From Odoribacter sp. (GTDB lineage Bacteria > Bacteroidota > Bacteroidia > Bacteroidales > Muribaculaceae), in the NCBI GenBank assembly GCA_023663145.1, contig JAMPHZ010000009.1, forward strand, positions 1-64,000: a stretch of DNA of 64,000 nucleotides. The letters run 5' to 3'. Shown here in pieces: positions 8,581 through 18,317 of the stretch. The translations under genes were made by a program, and so were the position numbers. The notes beneath the pieces are model-generated. The model had not been told where the DNA came from. It saw nothing but the letters and a program-made list of their open reading frames with translations, and ran no database searches. Every line of letters starts with the position of its first letter. Within the stretch, counting starts at the first letter, position 1.

Positions 8581-10320
8581 ATGAATAATTATCTGCGACA
8601 AATAACAGTAGCTCTTGCATCGGTCGGATTAGCAATCAGCGCCTCGGCACTTGACTTACCTGTCAAGACAATAAATGGCGAGGAATATTATTATTATGCT
8701 GTTAAACGGGGTGACACAGTGCTGAGCATAGCACGGGAACTTGGCGTTACCCGAGACGATATTGTTACCTATAACCGATCTGCGGCGGATGGGCTGAGGC
8801 AAGGTTCTACTATATATTTGCCGGTCGACGAGTTCAAAGATGTAATTTCTCCCAAATCGGAATCCTCAATGCCCGTTGCGGCTAAAACCGATGTTCAGAC
8901 CTACTATAAGGTAAAACGGGGCGAGACACTTTTTGGGATCAGCCATAGGTTTGGTCTGACTCCTGAGGCGATTATCGCATTGAATCCTACGGCAGAGCGG
9001 GGAGTGAAAGCCGGGGAAACCTTGCGTATACCTGCCGGAGCACATGCTCTTGTAGAACAGGAAGTTCAATCTGGTATAGCCGGTAATCTTACGGAGCAGC
9101 CTGATATGAATGAACCTGAAATTTCCCAAGTGTCTGAGAACAAAGTTCCTCCGATGCCATCAGATGATACCATAGACCGTACGTTGCGGGAAGTGCCCGG
9201 CCCTGTCGCTCTCTCGGAGGAAGAAAGCACAGATACCGTAAGACCTGATGTTGCAGTAATTCTTCCTTTGATGCTTGACGGAGATCCTCAGGCAAAACAG
9301 GCACGCCAGGCAACTGAGTTTATAAAAGGATTTATGCTCGGCCTTAAATCTGTCAAGTCCGAAGCATGGCCGATGAATTTGTATATATATGACAATGCGG
9401 GTAGTATAGACACAATATCAACCATACTGTCTCGCCCTGAATGTGCAGATCTATCTTTAGTAATATCTCCTGATTCACAGGCTGCGACGTCTGCCACACT
9501 CTCAGCATTGGGTGATAGGGACACATATATGCTGAATCTGCTTGCTGTTCAGGATACATCATATCTTACCGATAGCAGAATGATGCAATTCAATGTGCCT
9601 CATGACATCATGTATGCCAAGGCAGCTGAGGCGTTGTTGATGCAATTTGACGGTTTTACCCCGGTTTTCCTTATAAGTAAGGGCGGCCGTAGCGAGAAGA
9701 TCGCTTTTACGGATTACGTGAGACAACTGTATTCGGAATCAGGGGTTGAGCCTCTTGAAATAGTCTTTGAAGGCATGTTGTCGCAACGTGAACTTGAGAA
9801 CCTTGATCCTGACGGACACTATGTTTTTATACCATCGTCGGGGTCCCTCACTGAATTTAATAAATTTGCCAGAGCCCTTATCTCATTAAAGCAGTCTATG
9901 GCTGATCCATCGCAGGTAGGCGTTTTTGGCTATCCTGATTGGATCATCTTCCGTAATGACGCTCTTGAAAGCTTGCATTCTCTTGGAGCAGTTATTTATT
10001 CACGGTTCTATGATGATAGTACATCACCCCAAATACGAGCTTTTGCTGCCGAGTTTGAGGCAGAATATGGAACTCCAATGCTTGAGCAGGAACCTTCTCA
10101 GGCTTTGCTTGGTTATGACACTGCGCGCTATCTTGTGGCTAATCTCATGGCAGGACAAGGGAATTTTGATCCTGAATGGCCCGAGCCATTCACCGGTCTC
10201 CAGTCAACATTCCTTTTCCGTGATGCTGAAAGTGCATATGATGTGGATGGTATTGCCAATCTGGCTGTGTATATAATTAATTACCTTGCAGGTGATGAAG
10301 TGCAGGTGCAGGTTCTTTAA
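8581..10320 (+). CDS. LysM-domain envelope protein with periplasmic-binding-like domain
   Basis: A 579-residue exported protein. After a signal peptide (about 1-22) come two LysM peptidoglycan-binding repeats, about residues 36-80 (YAVKRGDTVLSIARELGV) and 107-152 (YKVKRGETLFGISHRFGL). A Pro/Glu-rich linker follows, then from about 225 a region beginning VAVILPLML that looks like a type I periplasmic-binding fold. This LysM plus substrate-binding-like arrangement is common in Bacteroidetes and recalls the LpoA/YraM activators of penicillin-binding proteins, but that function is not shown here. It overlaps the downstream PorT-like gene by 26 bases, so the two are probably translated together, and it lies in a unit with dnaB. 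Confidence 0.85.
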   Translation: MNNYLRQITVALASVGLAISASALDLPVKTINGEEYYYYAVKRGDTVLSIARELGVTRDDIVTYNRSAADGLRQGSTIYLPVDEFKDVISPKSESSMPVAAKTDVQTYYKVKRGETLFGISHRFGLTPEAIIALNPTAERGVKAGETLRIPAGAHALVEQEVQSGIAGNLTEQPDMNEPEISQVSENKVPPMPSDDTIDRTLREVPGPVALSEEESTDTVRPDVAVILPLMLDGDPQAKQARQATEFIKGFMLGLKSVKSEAWPMNLYIYDNAGSIDTISTILSRPECADLSLVISPDSQAATSATLSALGDRDTYMLNLLAVQDTSYLTDSRMMQFNVPHDIMYAKAAEALLMQFDGFTPVFLISKGGRSEKIAFTDYVRQLYSESGVEPLEIVFEGMLSQRELENLDPDGHYVFIPSSGSLTEFNKFARALISLKQSMADPSQVGVFGYPDWIIFRNDALESLHSLGAVIYSRFYDDSTSPQIRAFAAEFEAEYGTPMLEQEPSQALLGYDTARYLVANLMAGQGNFDPEWPEPFTGLQSTFLFRDAESAYDVDGIANLAVYIINYLAGDEVQVQVL

Positions 10321-10996
10321 ATATCTGTTGGCATTTGCGGTTGCCATTGCAGCAGCTATGTCGGTGCAAGGACAAACACATTATCGCTCCCATATCTGGA
10401 TCGGTGGAAGAGCCGGCTTGTCAATGGCCCGGCAAGATCTATCCCCCTCTGTGCCTCAGGGATGGATGCTTGGCTCACAAGGAGCTGTGACATTCCGTTA
10501 TTCAGAAGAAAAATTGTTTGGCTTAGTGGCTGAGCTCGGATGGTGTACCCGCGGGTGGACCGAAGATTTTCAAGAAGCGCCATTGTCTTATAGCCGCTCT
10601 CTTACTTATATGACTTTGCCGATTATGACACAGATAATATTTGGTGGTCGCAGAGCCAAGTGCTTCATAAATCTCGGCCCTGAATTCGCATACATGATAG
10701 GTTCGCACATATCGGCTAATTTTGATTATACCGACTTGTCCGGAGTGACCGAGTGGCCTGAGCGCGACCGCATGACAGAGCAACTCAATATGCCTGTCGC
10801 CAATCGCTTTGACTATGGTATCACGGCCGGCGCCGGAGGCGAATTTTATATTGCTCCGAAGCATTCTGTAACGGTAGAGGCGCGTTATTATTTCGGACTT
10901 GGCAATATATTTAGATCTTCCAAGGCCGATACATTCAGCGCATCAAGATCCACTTCAATAGAGATATCATTAGGTTATAACTTTCTGCTACGCTGA
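10295..10996 (+). CDS. PorT-family outer-membrane beta-barrel protein
   Basis: A 233-residue protein with a signal peptide (hydrophobic stretch, then SVQGQ-T near 24). It has an alternating beta-strand pattern ending in EISLGYNFLLR, whose aromatic-rich final strand is typical of outer-membrane barrels. The segment IGGRAGLSMAR near the N terminus matches the first strand of PorT/OMP_b-brl_2 proteins. I start it at ATG 10295; the frame could be extended to a TTG at 10286. The start lies inside the end of the LysM gene (26-base overlap), and dnaB follows after two bases. Its role may be envelope assembly or simply structural; PorT proper belongs to type IX secretion, but this family is broad. 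Confidence 0.75.
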   Translation: MKCRCRFFKYLLAFAVAIAAAMSVQGQTHYRSHIWIGGRAGLSMARQDLSPSVPQGWMLGSQGAVTFRYSEEKLFGLVAELGWCTRGWTEDFQEAPLSYSRSLTYMTLPIMTQIIFGGRRAKCFINLGPEFAYMIGSHISANFDYTDLSGVTEWPERDRMTEQLNMPVANRFDYGITAGAGGEFYIAPKHSVTVEARYYFGLGNIFRSSKADTFSASRSTSIEISLGYNFLLR

Positions 10997-10998
10997 CA

Positions 10999-12540
10999 AT
11001 GCAAGATTCATACCAACGAGACCGCCGCGGCAAGCGGCCCGCAGATTCCACATCAGCCGATCTTACGGGTCGCATGCCTCCGAGCGATACTGCTACAGAG
11101 GCTGCTGTTTTGGGCGCGTTACTTATTGCTAAAGACGCATATGCTGTGATATGCGATATATTGCGCCCGGATTGTTTTTATGATCCACGTCATCGCCTCA
11201 TATATGAGGCTGTTCAAACTCTCGGCGCTGCGCAGCAACCCATTGACTTCATAACGGTAATAAATCAGCTCGAAAAGAATGATTGTCTTGAGCGGGCAGG
11301 AGGAAGGGCATTTATTGTCAGCCTTACAAATAATGTAGGCTCTGCGGCTCATGTCGAATATCATGCCCGTATAGTCCAGCAAAAATATATAGCCCGAGAA
11401 TTGATTTCTTTCGGCTCTACGGTGCAAAGTGAAGCTTTTGACGAAAGCAACGATATTGAAGAGGTATTACAGGCCACAGAGGGAAAATTATTTGAATTGT
11501 CACAGCGCAATGTCAAGAAAGATGTAACACAGATTGATCCTGTGATTATGCAGGCTGTTGCCCAGATGGAGGCCTCCTCAAGCCGTACATCCGGTTTAAG
11601 TGGTCTTGAAAGCGGCTTTCGTGAACTTGATGCACTCACGTCAGGGTGGCAGAATTCTGACCTTATTATCATTGCTGCCCGCCCGGCTATGGGTAAGACT
11701 GCCTTTGTGCTTTCAATGGCCAAGAATATGGCTGTTAACTATAATACCCCGGTAGCGGTTTTCTCGCTTGAAATGAGTAATTTACAACTTGTGAACCGCC
11801 TTATTTCCAATGTCTGTGAACTTGACGGTGCAAAAATAAAGTCGGGGCAGCTTACTCCACTTGAATGGCAGCAAACGATGGCCCGGCTGAATGCTCTGTA
11901 TGGTGCTCCGCTTTATATTGATGATACGCCGTCTCTATCTGTTTTTGAATTGCAGACTAAAGCGCGCCGTCTTGTGCGTGAGAAGCAGGTTAAGTTCATT
12001 ATAATCGACTATCTTCAGCTTATGAATGCATCGGGTATGAAATATGGTTCCCGAGAGCAGGAAGTAAGTATGATTTCGCGATCGCTCAAGCAATTGGCAA
12101 AAGAACTAAATATACCTATTGTCGCTCTATCTCAGCTTAACCGCTCCGTTGAATCGCGTTCTGACAACAAGCGCCCGCAGCTGAGTGACCTACGTGAGTC
12201 AGGTGCGATAGAACAGGATGCTGATATGGTATGCTTCATTCACCGCCCTGAATATTATCTGCGGTCAGGGCAGGACGCCCAGGGTAACGATATCCGGGGC
12301 CTTGCCGAGTTTATTGTCGCGAAGCATCGTTCGGGTAAGGTTGATGATGTAAAGATGCGTTTCCGTTCTTCATTTGCCCGTTTTGAGAATTGGGACGAAG
12401 TGCCGGCGGGTGGATTCGGTGAATATCAGTCAAAAGCAATAGGAACGACTCCTGTGGCGACACCGCAAGGTGCTGATGATCCGTTGGGTGGAGGTTCTGC
12501 CGATATTTCAGCAACTCCGGGTTCGGAAACGGATTTTTAG
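10999..12540 (+). CDS. dnaB: Replicative DNA helicase DnaB
   Basis: A 513-residue hexameric 5'-3' helicase of the replication fork. The N-terminal primase-interacting domain is at about 30-135 (PPSDTATEAAVLGALL). The RecA-like domain has Walker A ARPAMGKT (227-234), SLEMSNLQLVNRL, the Walker B region FIIIDYLQLM, ALSQLNRSVE, and the arginine-finger region near KHRSGKVDDVKMRF. Length is usual for Bacteroidetes DnaB with a Gly/Pro-rich tail. It starts two bases after the PorT-like gene, so it shares a transcript with two envelope genes. Confidence 0.97.
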   Translation: MQDSYQRDRRGKRPADSTSADLTGRMPPSDTATEAAVLGALLIAKDAYAVICDILRPDCFYDPRHRLIYEAVQTLGAAQQPIDFITVINQLEKNDCLERAGGRAFIVSLTNNVGSAAHVEYHARIVQQKYIARELISFGSTVQSEAFDESNDIEEVLQATEGKLFELSQRNVKKDVTQIDPVIMQAVAQMEASSSRTSGLSGLESGFRELDALTSGWQNSDLIIIAARPAMGKTAFVLSMAKNMAVNYNTPVAVFSLEMSNLQLVNRLISNVCELDGAKIKSGQLTPLEWQQTMARLNALYGAPLYIDDTPSLSVFELQTKARRLVREKQVKFIIIDYLQLMNASGMKYGSREQEVSMISRSLKQLAKELNIPIVALSQLNRSVESRSDNKRPQLSDLRESGAIEQDADMVCFIHRPEYYLRSGQDAQGNDIRGLAEFIVAKHRSGKVDDVKMRFRSSFARFENWDEVPAGGFGEYQSKAIGTTPVATPQGADDPLGGGSADISATPGSETDF

Positions 12541-12562
12541 CAGATAACTTGTATCCATGCAT

Positions 12563-12608
12563 AATGAAAAGGTGTATCGCTAAAAGTTAGATACACCTTT
12601 TCATTATA
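12563..12608. terminator. Bidirectional terminator between dnaB and the OmpA-like gene
   Basis: A perfect long stem (AATGAAAAGGTGTATC and its complement) closes on a loop of about 14 bases. A-rich and T-rich arms on both sides suit convergent genes. Confidence 0.8.
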
Positions 12609-12622
12609 ATGGGGAAAAATAC

Positions 12623-13327
12623 TTATTTGAGTGTGCCGGCTTCGGCTTGTTTGATCATATCCTGCCCGGCAGTGATGTAGATTTCAACACGACGGTTCTG
12701 TGCTCGGCCTTCAGGAGTGTCATTGGATGCAACATAGTCGGCCATTGGTACACCTTGAGCTTTCAGTCGGGTGGGGGATACGCCGCAGTTAGCCAAATAG
12801 CTGAGGACAGATTCAGCTCGTGAGTTGGCGACACGTTCATTTACTTGGAAAGAGCCGGTATTGTCAGTGAATCCGAATATGCTTACATCAGTGCCTGGAT
12901 TATCTATCAGAGAGGTGGCGAATCTCTTGAGATCGGCCTGTGCCTGTGGATTAAGTGTAGATTTGTTGGTCGGGAACAGAATACCGCCCTCAAATGTCAC
13001 CTTGATGGCCCGTAATCCGTTAGCATCGGTAGTTTCCTCTACGTTAGCCTGATTGGCAAGCTGTTCCTGCAGTTCTTTTTGCTGACGGTCCATCTTATTT
13101 CCTATGAGAGCGCCTGCACCTGCGCCTACACCTGCGCCGATAGCAGCGCCGATAGCAGCACCCTTGCCGCCTCCTATGATAGCCCCGAGTCCGGCTCCGA
13201 GTGCAGAACCGCCACCGCCACCTATAAGAGCGCCTTTACCTGTATTTGTCATTGAATTGCAAGCTGTTGGGCCTACCATAAATACGCCGCACAAAAGAGC
13301 CGCGCATGCGATTTTCAGAATTTTCAT
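12623..13327 (-). CDS. OmpA-family lipoprotein with glycine-zipper segment
   Basis: A 234-residue lipoprotein with lipobox GPTAC (Cys23). Residues about 31-77 are a Gly/Ala-rich glycine zipper (repeated G-x-x-x-G) that can insert in membranes. This is followed by a Lys/Gln helix and a C-terminal OmpA peptidoglycan-binding domain (about 105-225). That domain carries F-x-T-N-K-S-T-L near its start, the GFTDNTGS loop and the end motif NRRVEIYI, which contains the diaminopimelate-binding Asp/Arg type residues. The layout matches YiaD-like proteins, which tether the outer membrane to the wall. A single gene; a TAATTTTG -7-like box is at 13365-13372, but no good -33 box is seen. Confidence 0.9.
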   Translation of the reverse strand: MKILKIACAALLCGVFMVGPTACNSMTNTGKGALIGGGGGSALGAGLGAIIGGGKGAAIGAAIGAGVGAGAGALIGNKMDRQQKELQEQLANQANVEETTDANGLRAIKVTFEGGILFPTNKSTLNPQAQADLKRFATSLIDNPGTDVSIFGFTDNTGSFQVNERVANSRAESVLSYLANCGVSPTRLKAQGVPMADYVASNDTPEGRAQNRRVEIYITAGQDMIKQAEAGTLK

Positions 13328-13391
13328 TGTTGTTGTGGTCTTATGTAGTTAATAATTCGCTTTACAAAATTACAAAAATAGCAGCGCAATT

Positions 13392-13424
13392 GTTGATTTT
13401 TGTCGGAATTTTTAACTAATTTTG
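13392..13424 (+). promoter_or_regulatory. sigma-ABfr-type promoter of the DMT transporter gene
   Basis: GTTG (13392-13395), a 21-base spacer and TAATTTTG (13417-13424). The -7 box covers the TTG at 13422 where the longest frame could begin, so translation should start downstream at ATG 13452. Confidence 0.55.
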
Positions 13425-13451
13425 TACCCGCAACCTAACACATGGTATTAC

Positions 13452-14372
13452 ATGGCCAGGAATTTTTCTAAAAAAGCATTGATATTTGCCCATATCGGAG
13501 CACTTGTGTGTGTGATGATGTGGGGGATATCATTTGTTTCAACCAAAGTGCTGCTTAACCATAGTATGCAGCCGGTGGAGATATATATCTATCGTTTTAC
13601 TTTAGCGTACCTGCTGGTGCTGTTGCTCAAGCGTGAACGCTTTTTTGCCCGTAACTGGCGTGACGAGGGCCTTCTTTGCCTCTGCGGAGTGCTTAGTGGT
13701 TCTATTTACTTTCTTGCTGAGAACTTTGCACTACAATATACGTTGGTTAGTAATGTTTCATTGCTGACCTCGATGTCACCGCTGATTACAGCCATGATAA
13801 TAGGCTTGCTGTATAAGAATGACCGCCCCGGCAAAGGTATGATCATTGGGTCTTCCGTCGCTTTCCTTGGAGTTGCCTGTACAATTTTTAACAGTGCAAG
13901 CAGTAGCTTCGAGATAAATCCTCTTGGTGACATCCTGGCTTTGCTTGCCGCATTTTCATGGGCTTTCTATTCAATAGTTCTTAAGAAACTTAACGCATCA
14001 TATGATGTGTGGTTTATAACCCGCAAGACATTCTTTTATGGCGTGGTAACTTCGTTGCCATTCTTACTCGTGGAACCTCCGCATTATAATTTCACAGACC
14101 TGTTCAACTCAGTCCCCGTCATGGTCAATTTGCTTTTCCTCGGGGTTGGTGCCTCATTGGTGTGCTACCTGCTGTGGGCAGCAGCTGTGAGCCAGATGGG
14201 TGCGGTTAAAGCTAATAATTACATGTATCTGCAACCGGTATTCACGCTGATTTTCTCTGTAATCGTACTTCACGAAACTGTGTCATGGATTGGATATCTT
14301 GGTTGCGCATTGGTGCTTTTAGGCTTGTGGCTTGGAGATTATCTCACACGTCGCCAAAAGATGAAATCTTGA
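13452..14372 (+). CDS. EamA/DMT-family transporter
   Basis: A 306-residue inner-membrane protein with ten predicted hydrophobic segments in two EamA repeats. The first repeat begins ALVCVMMWGISFVSTKVLL and the second begins ALLAAFSWAFYSIVLKKL, both typical. These carriers export or import amino acids and other small metabolites; the substrate cannot be told from sequence. Start chosen at ATG 13452 because a -7 promoter box overlaps the alternative TTG start at 13422, which would add ten residues. Its 3' end overlaps the convergent glycosyltransferase-like gene by 34 bases. Confidence 0.9.
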   Translation: MARNFSKKALIFAHIGALVCVMMWGISFVSTKVLLNHSMQPVEIYIYRFTLAYLLVLLLKRERFFARNWRDEGLLCLCGVLSGSIYFLAENFALQYTLVSNVSLLTSMSPLITAMIIGLLYKNDRPGKGMIIGSSVAFLGVACTIFNSASSSFEINPLGDILALLAAFSWAFYSIVLKKLNASYDVWFITRKTFFYGVVTSLPFLLVEPPHYNFTDLFNSVPVMVNLLFLGVGASLVCYLLWAAAVSQMGAVKANNYMYLQPVFTLIFSVIVLHETVSWIGYLGCALVLLGLWLGDYLTRRQKMKS

Positions 14373-15748
14373 TTTTGCGAGATAAGTTTGTATCCCACGG
14401 CATAATCAGGTAGTGAATCTTCACGAGTGCTTATTATCCATAAAGGTGCAGCGGATACAAAATTGTTTCTGATATCTTCTTTCAAATGTTCAGATAGCAT
14501 GCAGTATTTTGGCTGTTGACTAAAATATTTGCCAACCGGAATAAAATCCTGGTTACAAAGTACTCCTGTAATATTGATATTACCATATAGGTATATGCTG
14601 TTGCGTTCCTCCTTAGGAATTATGTTTGTGATTGAGCAATTATCATAGCGGGTCATTAAATTGGTGCGGGCAATATAAATATTGTCACGTATCATGAGAG
14701 TGGCCGGCAATATTGTGATCAGGCACGGTAATACATGTGATTTTAAGGAAAGCCCGGCGAAGATAAATGAGCATGCAACCAACGGTGCCAACATTACAAA
14801 ATAATGAGCATAATAAGCTCCGTTGTATAATATGATCACTGATATTATACAGGCCGGAATAAAATACAATGAAACGGTAGATCCTCGCTTTCTGTCGTTT
14901 ATCCATGACATACACGCTGATACGGCGCAGCATATTGCAAATATAATGTAGATAACCGGTGTTGTATCTGAATTCTCATGCCATGATATGCGGTAAATGA
15001 AACTGGTTGTGAGGCATGCATCTACCATCTCTACAAGTGCTCCTTGTATGGCAAAATATATTATAAATGGAATTAATACGACAGAGCATCCTGCTACGAA
15101 TATTAATGCGCATTTAAATATCTTGTCGAATTGCCTGTTTTTTATCATGGATATAACCGTTCCTATGACAATGCCGCATATAATTGTGGTGTTGTTTATT
15201 CTTATAAGTGTGATGCATCCAAAGCAAACTCCGCTGATAAAAGCCCATTTCTTGATATTGGATGTCCTATTACCGGTTGACAAGCAGGAAGCACCAAACA
15301 GAGGTAATAACGCAAACGGAAGGCTTATTTCCTCGACTGAATTACCGCCTTCGGCATAGAGACATGTTAATGCAATCATGGCAACCGATGCAAACAACGG
15401 CAACAGGTTTGCGGAGCGTAAATTCAGACCGATGCGATAAATGATCTCTGCGGCAGCCGTTACAAACAGTGTCTCAATTATAAAGATTAACCATTTTCCC
15501 GGCCCTGCAGCACATCCGAGAGATTGAATGGCGAAAAATAAGGGCCCTTTGATATCGAATAGGTCATGATATGGTATCAGTCCGTTAATCCACCCAAGTC
15601 CGATAGTTCGAAATATTCCGTAATCGTATGTAGCTGATGGCGACAGTGGAGAACTTTGGCTTGTAAACAATAGTAATCCAACAAATGAGACTGCCGCAAG
15701 AAGCAACAGTCTCAACATAGTTTTTTCTCTGATTATATCAGCCTTCAT
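14339..15748 (-). CDS. Polytopic membrane protein, probable GT-C-type glycosyltransferase
   Basis: A 469-residue protein with about 9-11 hydrophobic segments. The first loop after TM1 contains YDYGIFRTIGLGWINGLIPY then HDLFDIKGP. The pattern of acidic residues (D/YD) shortly after the first membrane segment is that of lipid-linked-sugar glycosyltransferases (GT39/GT83/DUF2029-like), where such an Asp is catalytic. The substrate is unknown; it could modify lipid A, wall polymers or glycoprotein glycans. The start at 15748 overlaps the end of ftsH by 11 bases; ATG 15718 is an alternative start. It is last in the rsfS-ftsH unit and converges with the DMT gene, overlapping its 3' end. Confidence 0.6.
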   Translation of the reverse strand: MKADIIREKTMLRLLLLAAVSFVGLLLFTSQSSPLSPSATYDYGIFRTIGLGWINGLIPYHDLFDIKGPLFFAIQSLGCAAGPGKWLIFIIETLFVTAAAEIIYRIGLNLRSANLLPLFASVAMIALTCLYAEGGNSVEEISLPFALLPLFGASCLSTGNRTSNIKKWAFISGVCFGCITLIRINNTTIICGIVIGTVISMIKNRQFDKIFKCALIFVAGCSVVLIPFIIYFAIQGALVEMVDACLTTSFIYRISWHENSDTTPVIYIIFAICCAVSACMSWINDRKRGSTVSLYFIPACIISVIILYNGAYYAHYFVMLAPLVACSFIFAGLSLKSHVLPCLITILPATLMIRDNIYIARTNLMTRYDNCSITNIIPKEERNSIYLYGNINITGVLCNQDFIPVGKYFSQQPKYCMLSEHLKEDIRNNFVSAAPLWIISTREDSLPDYAVGYKLISQNQDFIFWRRVR

Positions 15749-17804
15749 TCCCAGGGTCAGAAGGTTGGAATGGAGGTGGAGTCACATTTGAATTATCATC
15801 CTGTGGCTTGTCGGATGACGTTTCGTTCTCATCTTTGATTTCGGTTGCTTCTACATCCTCAGGTTGGCGTGAACGCGGGTCTTGTTCCAAAATTTCATCA
15901 GTACGGCTTTTCCACGGACGTTCGCCAAAGATATCAATTACATTTTGAGTGAATATAACCTCCTTTGATATAAGGACATCGGTTAGCTTATGATGGCCTT
16001 CTGCGTGGGCGCGTAGTAATTCTTTAGCCCGTTCATATTGCTCGGCTATTATGCGCGATACTTCTTCATCAATAACTTTTGCGCGCTCTTCAGAGAATGG
16101 TTTTGTGAATCCATATTGCTGCCCGGTAGAGTCGTAATATGAAAGGTTTGGCAAACGGTCGCTCATGCCATAATAAACTATCATGGCATAAGCCTGCTTT
16201 GTCACACGTTCAAGGTCATTGGCTGCGCCTGTTGAGATGCGGCCAAGGAAAAGTTCTTCCGCAGCGCGGCCGCCAAGTGTGGCACAAATTTCGTCAAGTA
16301 TGACTTGCGATGGCGTGATCTGCCGTTCTTCAGGCAAGTACCAGGCAGCACCGAGGGCTTTTCCGCGTGGCACGATGGTTACTTTTACCAATGGATTGGC
16401 GTAACGTAAATGCCACGACACAGTAGCATGTCCGGCTTCATGTACGGCAATAGCACGTTTTTCCTCGTCTGTTATTATCTTCGAGCGCTTCTCAAGGCCC
16501 CCGATTATTCGGTCTACAGCGGCTGAGAAGTCTTCTTTTGTGACAACTTTTTTGTTGTTACGGGCTGCTATCAGTGCTGCCTCATTGCATACATTGGCAA
16601 TATCCGCACCTGAGAACCCCGGAGTCTGACGTGCGAGCAGGTCTATGTCGAGTGATTCGTCAGTTTTGATTTTGCGAAGGTGAACCTTGAATATAGCCAC
16701 GCGGTCAGGCAGGTCAGGCAGATCAACGTAAATCTGTCGGTCAAATCGGCCTGCACGCATAAGAGCCTTGTCAAGAATGTCGGCACGGTTTGTCGCTGCA
16801 AGTATTATTACACCGCTGTTTGATCCGAAGCCGTCCATCTCGGTAAGCAATTGATTGAGCGTGTTTTCTCGCTCATCGTTTGAACCCATGTTAGCGTTAC
16901 GGCCACGGGCCCGGCCTACAGCATCAATTTCATCAATGAATACTATGCATGGAGCCTTTTCCTTCGCCTGTCGGAACAGATCGCGCACACGTGATGCACC
17001 GACGCCTACAAACATTTCAACGAAATCTGAGCCGGACATTGAAAAGAACGGCACATTAGCTTCGCCTGCAACAGCTTTGGCCAATAATGTTTTACCGGTT
17101 CCCGGAGGGCCGACAAGCAATGCTCCTTTGGGTATTTTGCCTCCAAGATCGGTATATCGTGATGGATTTTTAAGGAATTCAACAATTTCCTCGATCTCTG
17201 TCTTTGCTTCCGACAGTCCGGCAACATCGCTGAATGTGACTTTGCTGGAGTTGTTTTTGTCGAAGAGCATGGCCTTGGATTTACCGACGGAAAACACTCC
17301 TCCGCCACCACTGCCGCCGCTTCCTCCGCTCATGCGTCGCATCATCCAGAACCATGCGAGTACAAGAATTATAATTGGCGCAAGAGACCATAGGAATGAG
17401 CTGAATTGGCTGCTTCGTTCATATTTGACATTTCCGGTGAATACACCTTCAGCTTTCCATTGGTCGATTTTTGAGTCAAACTTATCGGCAGAAGGTATGT
17501 CAGTCAATATTTTGGCTTTTACGCTGTTTTCTCCCAATTGTGATTCAAACATGGCACGGGCCATTGAGTCAGTAAGCACGCCCTCGGCTTCTCTCTTGTC
17601 GGTAAATACAACAATCTCGCGCACACCACCTTTTTCTACAATCGACTCGAAGTCGCTGTAGCTTACAGTGCGCGACACTGATGTATCGTCAAGGTAGTAA
17701 ATGCCGCCGAGGAAGAGGAATACGATGGCATACATCCACCAAAGATTAAAGTTGAACGGGCGTTTTTTGCCACCCTGTCCGGGCATATTATTGTTATTGG
17801 CCAT
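15738..17804 (-). CDS. ftsH: ATP-dependent zinc metalloprotease FtsH
   Basis: A 688-residue membrane-anchored AAA+ protease for quality control of membrane and regulatory proteins. TM1 is about 22-38, the periplasmic domain about 40-135, and TM2 about 138-156, followed by a Gly/Ser-rich linker. Walker A is GPPGTGKT (232-239), Walker B VFIDEIDA (about 287-294), the pore motif FVEMFVG (261-267), the second region of homology [20 protein letters not shown], and the zinc site HEAGH (455-459). The C-terminal tail is acidic and Pro-rich. It is 27 bases downstream of rsfS, a pairing common in Bacteroidetes. Confidence 0.98.
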   Translation of the reverse strand: MANNNNMPGQGGKKRPFNFNLWWMYAIVFLFLGGIYYLDDTSVSRTVSYSDFESIVEKGGVREIVVFTDKREAEGVLTDSMARAMFESQLGENSVKAKILTDIPSADKFDSKIDQWKAEGVFTGNVKYERSSQFSSFLWSLAPIIILVLAWFWMMRRMSGGSGGSGGGGVFSVGKSKAMLFDKNNSSKVTFSDVAGLSEAKTEIEEIVEFLKNPSRYTDLGGKIPKGALLVGPPGTGKTLLAKAVAGEANVPFFSMSGSDFVEMFVGVGASRVRDLFRQAKEKAPCIVFIDEIDAVGRARGRNANMGSNDERENTLNQLLTEMDGFGSNSGVIILAATNRADILDKALMRAGRFDRQIYVDLPDLPDRVAIFKVHLRKIKTDESLDIDLLARQTPGFSGADIANVCNEAALIAARNNKKVVTKEDFSAAVDRIIGGLEKRSKIITDEEKRAIAVHEAGHATVSWHLRYANPLVKVTIVPRGKALGAAWYLPEERQITPSQVILDEICATLGGRAAEELFLGRISTGAANDLERVTKQAYAMIVYYGMSDRLPNLSYYDSTGQQYGFTKPFSEERAKVIDEEVSRIIAEQYERAKELLRAHAEGHHKLTDVLISKEVIFTQNVIDIFGERPWKSRTDEILEQDPRSRQPEDVEATEIKDENETSSDKPQDDNSNVTPPPFQPSDPGNEG

Positions 17805-17831
17805 TGATGTTATTAATGGGCTTTGAAGGGG

Positions 17832-18197
17832 TTAATCAAGTTCTGGAATTTCTGTAATTACGGCATCGCACCATAATTCTTCAAGGTTATAGCGGCGTCG
17901 GGTCTCCGGTAAAAACACATGTATCCACACATCGCCATAGTCAATCACTATCCATTCTGAATTCTTGAATCCGTCATCGTTATAAGGCTTGATGCCGGTG
18001 TCAAGGCGGATTCGTTCTTCGAGATGTTCTGCAATAGATGCAACTTGCGTTGTTGAGTTTCCTTCGGCGATAATGAAGGTTGACGCTGACGCACCGGGAA
18101 TATCCTCCAGGTTGACTAATGTGATGGAATGACCTTTGCGGTCGCGTATTGCGTCAATGATGAGATCGTGGGTAAGAGTGGTGCTCTGTGATGTCAT
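17832..18197 (-). CDS. rsfS: Ribosome silencing factor RsfS
   Basis: A 121-residue protein of the RsfS/Iojap family, which binds ribosomal protein uL14 and blocks joining of the subunits in starvation. Recognisable segments are FIIAEGNSTTQVASIAEHLEE and the signature SEWIVIDYGDVWIHVF, followed by R-R-Y-N-L-E-E-L-W. Length is usual. It is the first gene of rsfS-ftsH-glycosyltransferase. A TAAATTTG box lies 22 bases upstream. Confidence 0.95.
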   Translation of the reverse strand: MTSQSTTLTHDLIIDAIRDRKGHSITLVNLEDIPGASASTFIIAEGNSTTQVASIAEHLEERIRLDTGIKPYNDDGFKNSEWIVIDYGDVWIHVFLPETRRRYNLEELWCDAVITEIPELD

Positions 18198-18219
18198 TAA
18201 AAATTCATTTTTTATGTGG

Positions 18220-18251
18220 CAAATTTACAACTTTTTTGTGTAACAGGCCAA
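18220..18251 (-). promoter_or_regulatory. Probable promoter of the rsfS-ftsH unit
   Basis: -7 TAAATTTG (18220-18227, minus strand) with a TTGG at 18248-18251 after a 20-base spacer. The -7 is exact; the -33 is a weak match. Confidence 0.5.
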
Positions 18252-18275
18252 TGGGAAAGTGATGTTTTATAAAAA

Positions 18276-18309
18276 AGTAACAATTACTCAACAAAAAAGA
18301 TTTGTTACT
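18276..18309 (-). terminator. Probable terminator of the LolC/FtsX-type gene
   Basis: An eight-base stem (AGTAACAA/TTGTTACT) around an 18-base loop, followed on the minus strand by a six-T run. It lies just after the permease stop codon at 18318. Confidence 0.5.
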
Positions 18310-18317
18310 GTTGCTTT

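Noticed and set aside
16855..17661. A 268-codon plus-strand frame opposite ftsH
   Set aside because: Antisense shadow of a highly conserved gene; Ser/Pro/Ala-rich low-complexity product with no domain.
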